A stretch of DNA of 7,695 nucleotides from an uncultured Lachnospiraceae bacterium (GTDB lineage: Bacteria; Bacillota_A; Clostridia; Lachnospirales; Lachnospiraceae): positions 1 through 7,695 of the forward strand of contig CAMWMM010000226.1 of the NCBI GenBank assembly GCA_947175285.1. The letters run 5' to 3'. The stretch's first letter is position 1; each line of letters opens with the position of its first letter. Shown in pieces: positions 5,840 to 7,695 of the stretch. The translations under genes were made by a program, and so were the position numbers. Under the pieces are notes generated by a model that was not told the origin of the DNA, ran no database searches, and saw only the letters and a list, made by a program, of their open reading frames with translations.

Positions 5840-7689
5840 GAAAATCTATTTATCTTACGCTTAGGAAGATGGCAAAAAGAAATCTATCAGAAAATAACAA
5901 TCTGGCTGCTTTTATAGTGATTGCTATTTTTACAACGACTTTTATGCTGGCAGCAATTATTAGTTTATGTGTAAATCAAATAGAACAGCAACGGCTGTTT
6001 AGCGTAAAGAGAGGGGTAAATGACGGAAGTATTGAACCGATTATATATGTTCTTGCAATAATAGGAATTCTTGTAGTGACCGCTGGTTTTTTTATGATTA
6101 ATAACGTGATGTCCATGTCTGTTTCTAAAGACATTCGGCTTTACGGTCTGTTAAAGGCAGTCGGAATGGAAAAGAAACAGATTAAGAAAATGATATTCAA
6201 ACAAATCGTTACTCTTTGTATCATTGGCATACCATTCGGTCTGCTGGCTGGTATACTCACAACAAAATTATTTGTTCCATTATTTTTAAGAATGTATAGT
6301 GGATTTCAGATAGAGGAGTATGGTGTTGTTTTTCACCCTGCGGCTTTTATTGGAGCTGCTGTTTTTACTTTCTTCACTGCCGTTGCCGGAGCTTATGCAC
6401 CTGTAAGAGACGCATCACGATTATCTGTTATAGAAGCGGTAAAATTTTCGGAATATGGTTATTTTCACAAAATAAGAACTACAAAATATAACCCCATAAA
6501 AATGGCGTGCAGAAATATTGTCCGCGTACCAAGAAGGGCAATTAAGGTTTTCTGTGGTTTGTTTATGGGGTTGACAGCATTTTTGGCAGTTTCAGTAATT
6601 CTTGGAAGCACGAATATAGATATGTTTATGGAACAGACCACAACTTATAATAAAGACAGCATCAATTTAAGAAGCAGGTTTGCAGAGGACGCAAACAGCA
6701 TAGTAAATGAAGCAGAAGATGTATTTGGTGAAGAACTTCTATATGATTTAGGCAAGGTGCCCGGCTTGGTGGATATGCAGTTTCAGATATTTAAAAAAAT
6801 ACAAATGGAAGTAAAGGACCAAGATGGCAGTCGTCAGAATCTGCCGGGCTATGTTTATGGGATAAATGCCGGAAAACTTTCAGAATTAAGTGAAACACTA
6901 GATAGCCCTATAGATATGGAAGCTTTTGAACGTGGTGAATTTGTCATACTGCGGAATCTTTACAGAGGAACCTATACGGATACCGGTAATGTGGTTTTTT
7001 ATGTCGACGATGAAATGGTGTCATATAAGGTTGGAGGGGAGCTGCCGGCAGAATTTGATGATTATTTTGGAAAAAGCTATAACTGGCTGCCCTGTATTTA
7101 TATGTCCGAAGCAGCGCTTAAAGAAATTGCCAGTGATTCGCAGATATATGAAATAGCGTTAAATGTTGAAAAAGATTCGCAGGAGCAGGCATTAAGTACA
7201 GTAAAAATAATTTGCAATGATAATAATGATATTGTTTTGTTTTCAGGCATTGAAACCCGTTTAGAAGCGGAGACAATCTTATCAACACTTAATGTCATGG
7301 GAAAAAGTATATCAATTATACTTTGTGCCATAGGTATCTTAAATTTTATCAGTGTCATTATAACAGAAATATTAGCACGTCAACATGAATTTGCTTTGTT
7401 GGAAAGTGTGGGAGAGAGTGCAAAGCAAATTAAAATTGAATTAATGGCTGAGGGAACTGTTTATGCACTTATCACATTTATGCTGGTAGCTTCATTAGGG
7501 AGTATTATAGTATATGGATTATTTTATGAAATGAGAAAACAATTTGAATATATAGATTTTACTTTTCCACTTGTTCCTTTATCCGGAATGGTAAGTATAA
7601 TACTAGCAATATGTATAGTTGTGCCGAGAGTAGTTTATAGACATATTGGTAAATATTCCATTGCAGACAGGTTGAAAAAAAGCCAGTGA
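5830..7689 (+). CDS. FtsX-family ABC transporter permease
   Basis: This 619-residue membrane protein is the partner of the ATPase just upstream. Hydrophobic segments lie at about 25-48, 69-93, 123-149, 168-191, 240-259, 491-514, 544-566 and 579-602, giving eight predicted spans. A single large extracytoplasmic domain (about 260-490) sits between spans five and six. Two FtsX-type coupling regions are visible: IRLYGLLKAVGMEKKQI (102-118) and HEFALLESVGESAKQI (519-534). The start at 5830 has GGGGG (5819-5823) six bases upstream and overlaps the ATPase gene by ten bases. ATG 5836, overlapping the stop as ATGA, is an alternative, while TTG 5824 is unlikely. The length is close to BceB, but BceB has ten spans, so a BceB-like role (peptide or lipid-linked substrate) is only a suggestion. 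Confidence 0.9.
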   Translation: MHMRKSIYLTLRKMAKRNLSENNNLAAFIVIAIFTTTFMLAAIISLCVNQIEQQRLFSVKRGVNDGSIEPIIYVLAIIGILVVTAGFFMINNVMSMSVSKDIRLYGLLKAVGMEKKQIKKMIFKQIVTLCIIGIPFGLLAGILTTKLFVPLFLRMYSGFQIEEYGVVFHPAAFIGAAVFTFFTAVAGAYAPVRDASRLSVIEAVKFSEYGYFHKIRTTKYNPIKMACRNIVRVPRRAIKVFCGLFMGLTAFLAVSVILGSTNIDMFMEQTTTYNKDSINLRSRFAEDANSIVNEAEDVFGEELLYDLGKVPGLVDMQFQIFKKIQMEVKDQDGSRQNLPGYVYGINAGKLSELSETLDSPIDMEAFERGEFVILRNLYRGTYTDTGNVVFYVDDEMVSYKVGGELPAEFDDYFGKSYNWLPCIYMSEAALKEIASDSQIYEIALNVEKDSQEQALSTVKIICNDNNDIVLFSGIETRLEAETILSTLNVMGKSISIILCAIGILNFISVIITEILARQHEFALLESVGESAKQIKIELMAEGTVYALITFMLVASLGSIIVYGLFYEMRKQFEYIDFTFPLVPLSGMVSIILAICIVVPRVVYRHIGKYSIADRLKKSQ

Positions 7690-7695
7690 TTAATG

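Noticed and set aside
470..7689. Calling the whole locus a BceRS-BceAB peptide-resistance module
   Set aside because: The kinase has a large outside domain unlike BceS, the permease has fewer spans than BceB, a lipoprotein gene separates the pairs, and base composition differs between them.
7693..7695. ATG at the right edge as start of another gene
   Set aside because: There is no ribosome binding site in the preceding bases, and the reading frame cannot be followed beyond the window.
1..7695. CRISPR array, tRNA/rRNA genes, transposase genes or terminal repeats of an insertion sequence
   Set aside because: I saw no regularly spaced repeats, tRNA-like cloverleaf with a CCA end, or transposase motifs on either strand.

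Overview
The window looks like chromosomal or mobile-element DNA from a low-to-medium GC Gram-positive anaerobe, most likely a Clostridia member of the Lachnospiraceae type. The reasons are strong AGGAGG-type ribosome binding sites, a lipobox lipoprotein with a family-1 solute-binding module, an OmpR/EnvZ-type two-component pair, and a BceAB/MacB-like ABC exporter pair. No species can be named from the sequence alone.

Layout. Bases 1-111 hold the 3' end of an unrecognised gene. Bases 112-225 form an AT-rich, dyad-rich promoter region. It drives a 58-residue charged small protein (226-402) that I do not recognise. A probable terminator at 435-471 lies where this gene meets the convergent two-component operon. 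On the minus strand follow a sensor histidine kinase (470-1804) and, upstream of it, its OmpR-family response regulator (1852-2532). The intergenic region 2533-2713 is divergent. It carries 11-bp-spaced direct repeats pointing toward both genes, the expected pattern for binding sites of the regulator itself. On the plus strand a large lipoprotein (2714-5068) joins an N-terminal part with an Asp-box (propeller-like) motif to a C-terminal family-1 extracellular solute-binding module. A structured leader with two competing hairpins (5085-5139) precedes an ABC ATPase (5159-5839) and a translationally coupled FtsX-family permease (5830-7689).

How it may work together. The kinase has a roughly 155-residue extracytoplasmic sensor region, and the divergently transcribed lipoprotein would sit outside the same membrane. 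The two could form a ligand-sensing set in which the lipoprotein presents or measures a ligand and the regulator controls both transcripts. This is inference from gene arrangement and the shared repeats. The ABC pair resembles exporters used against antimicrobial peptides or for lipid/peptide export. Whether it belongs to the same regulon is open, because its base composition is clearly lower in GC than the two-component/lipoprotein block (hand-counted sample lines of about 27-35% against about 45-58%). The window may therefore be a mosaic of separately acquired pieces. There are no RNA genes, transposase genes or CRISPR arrays in the window.
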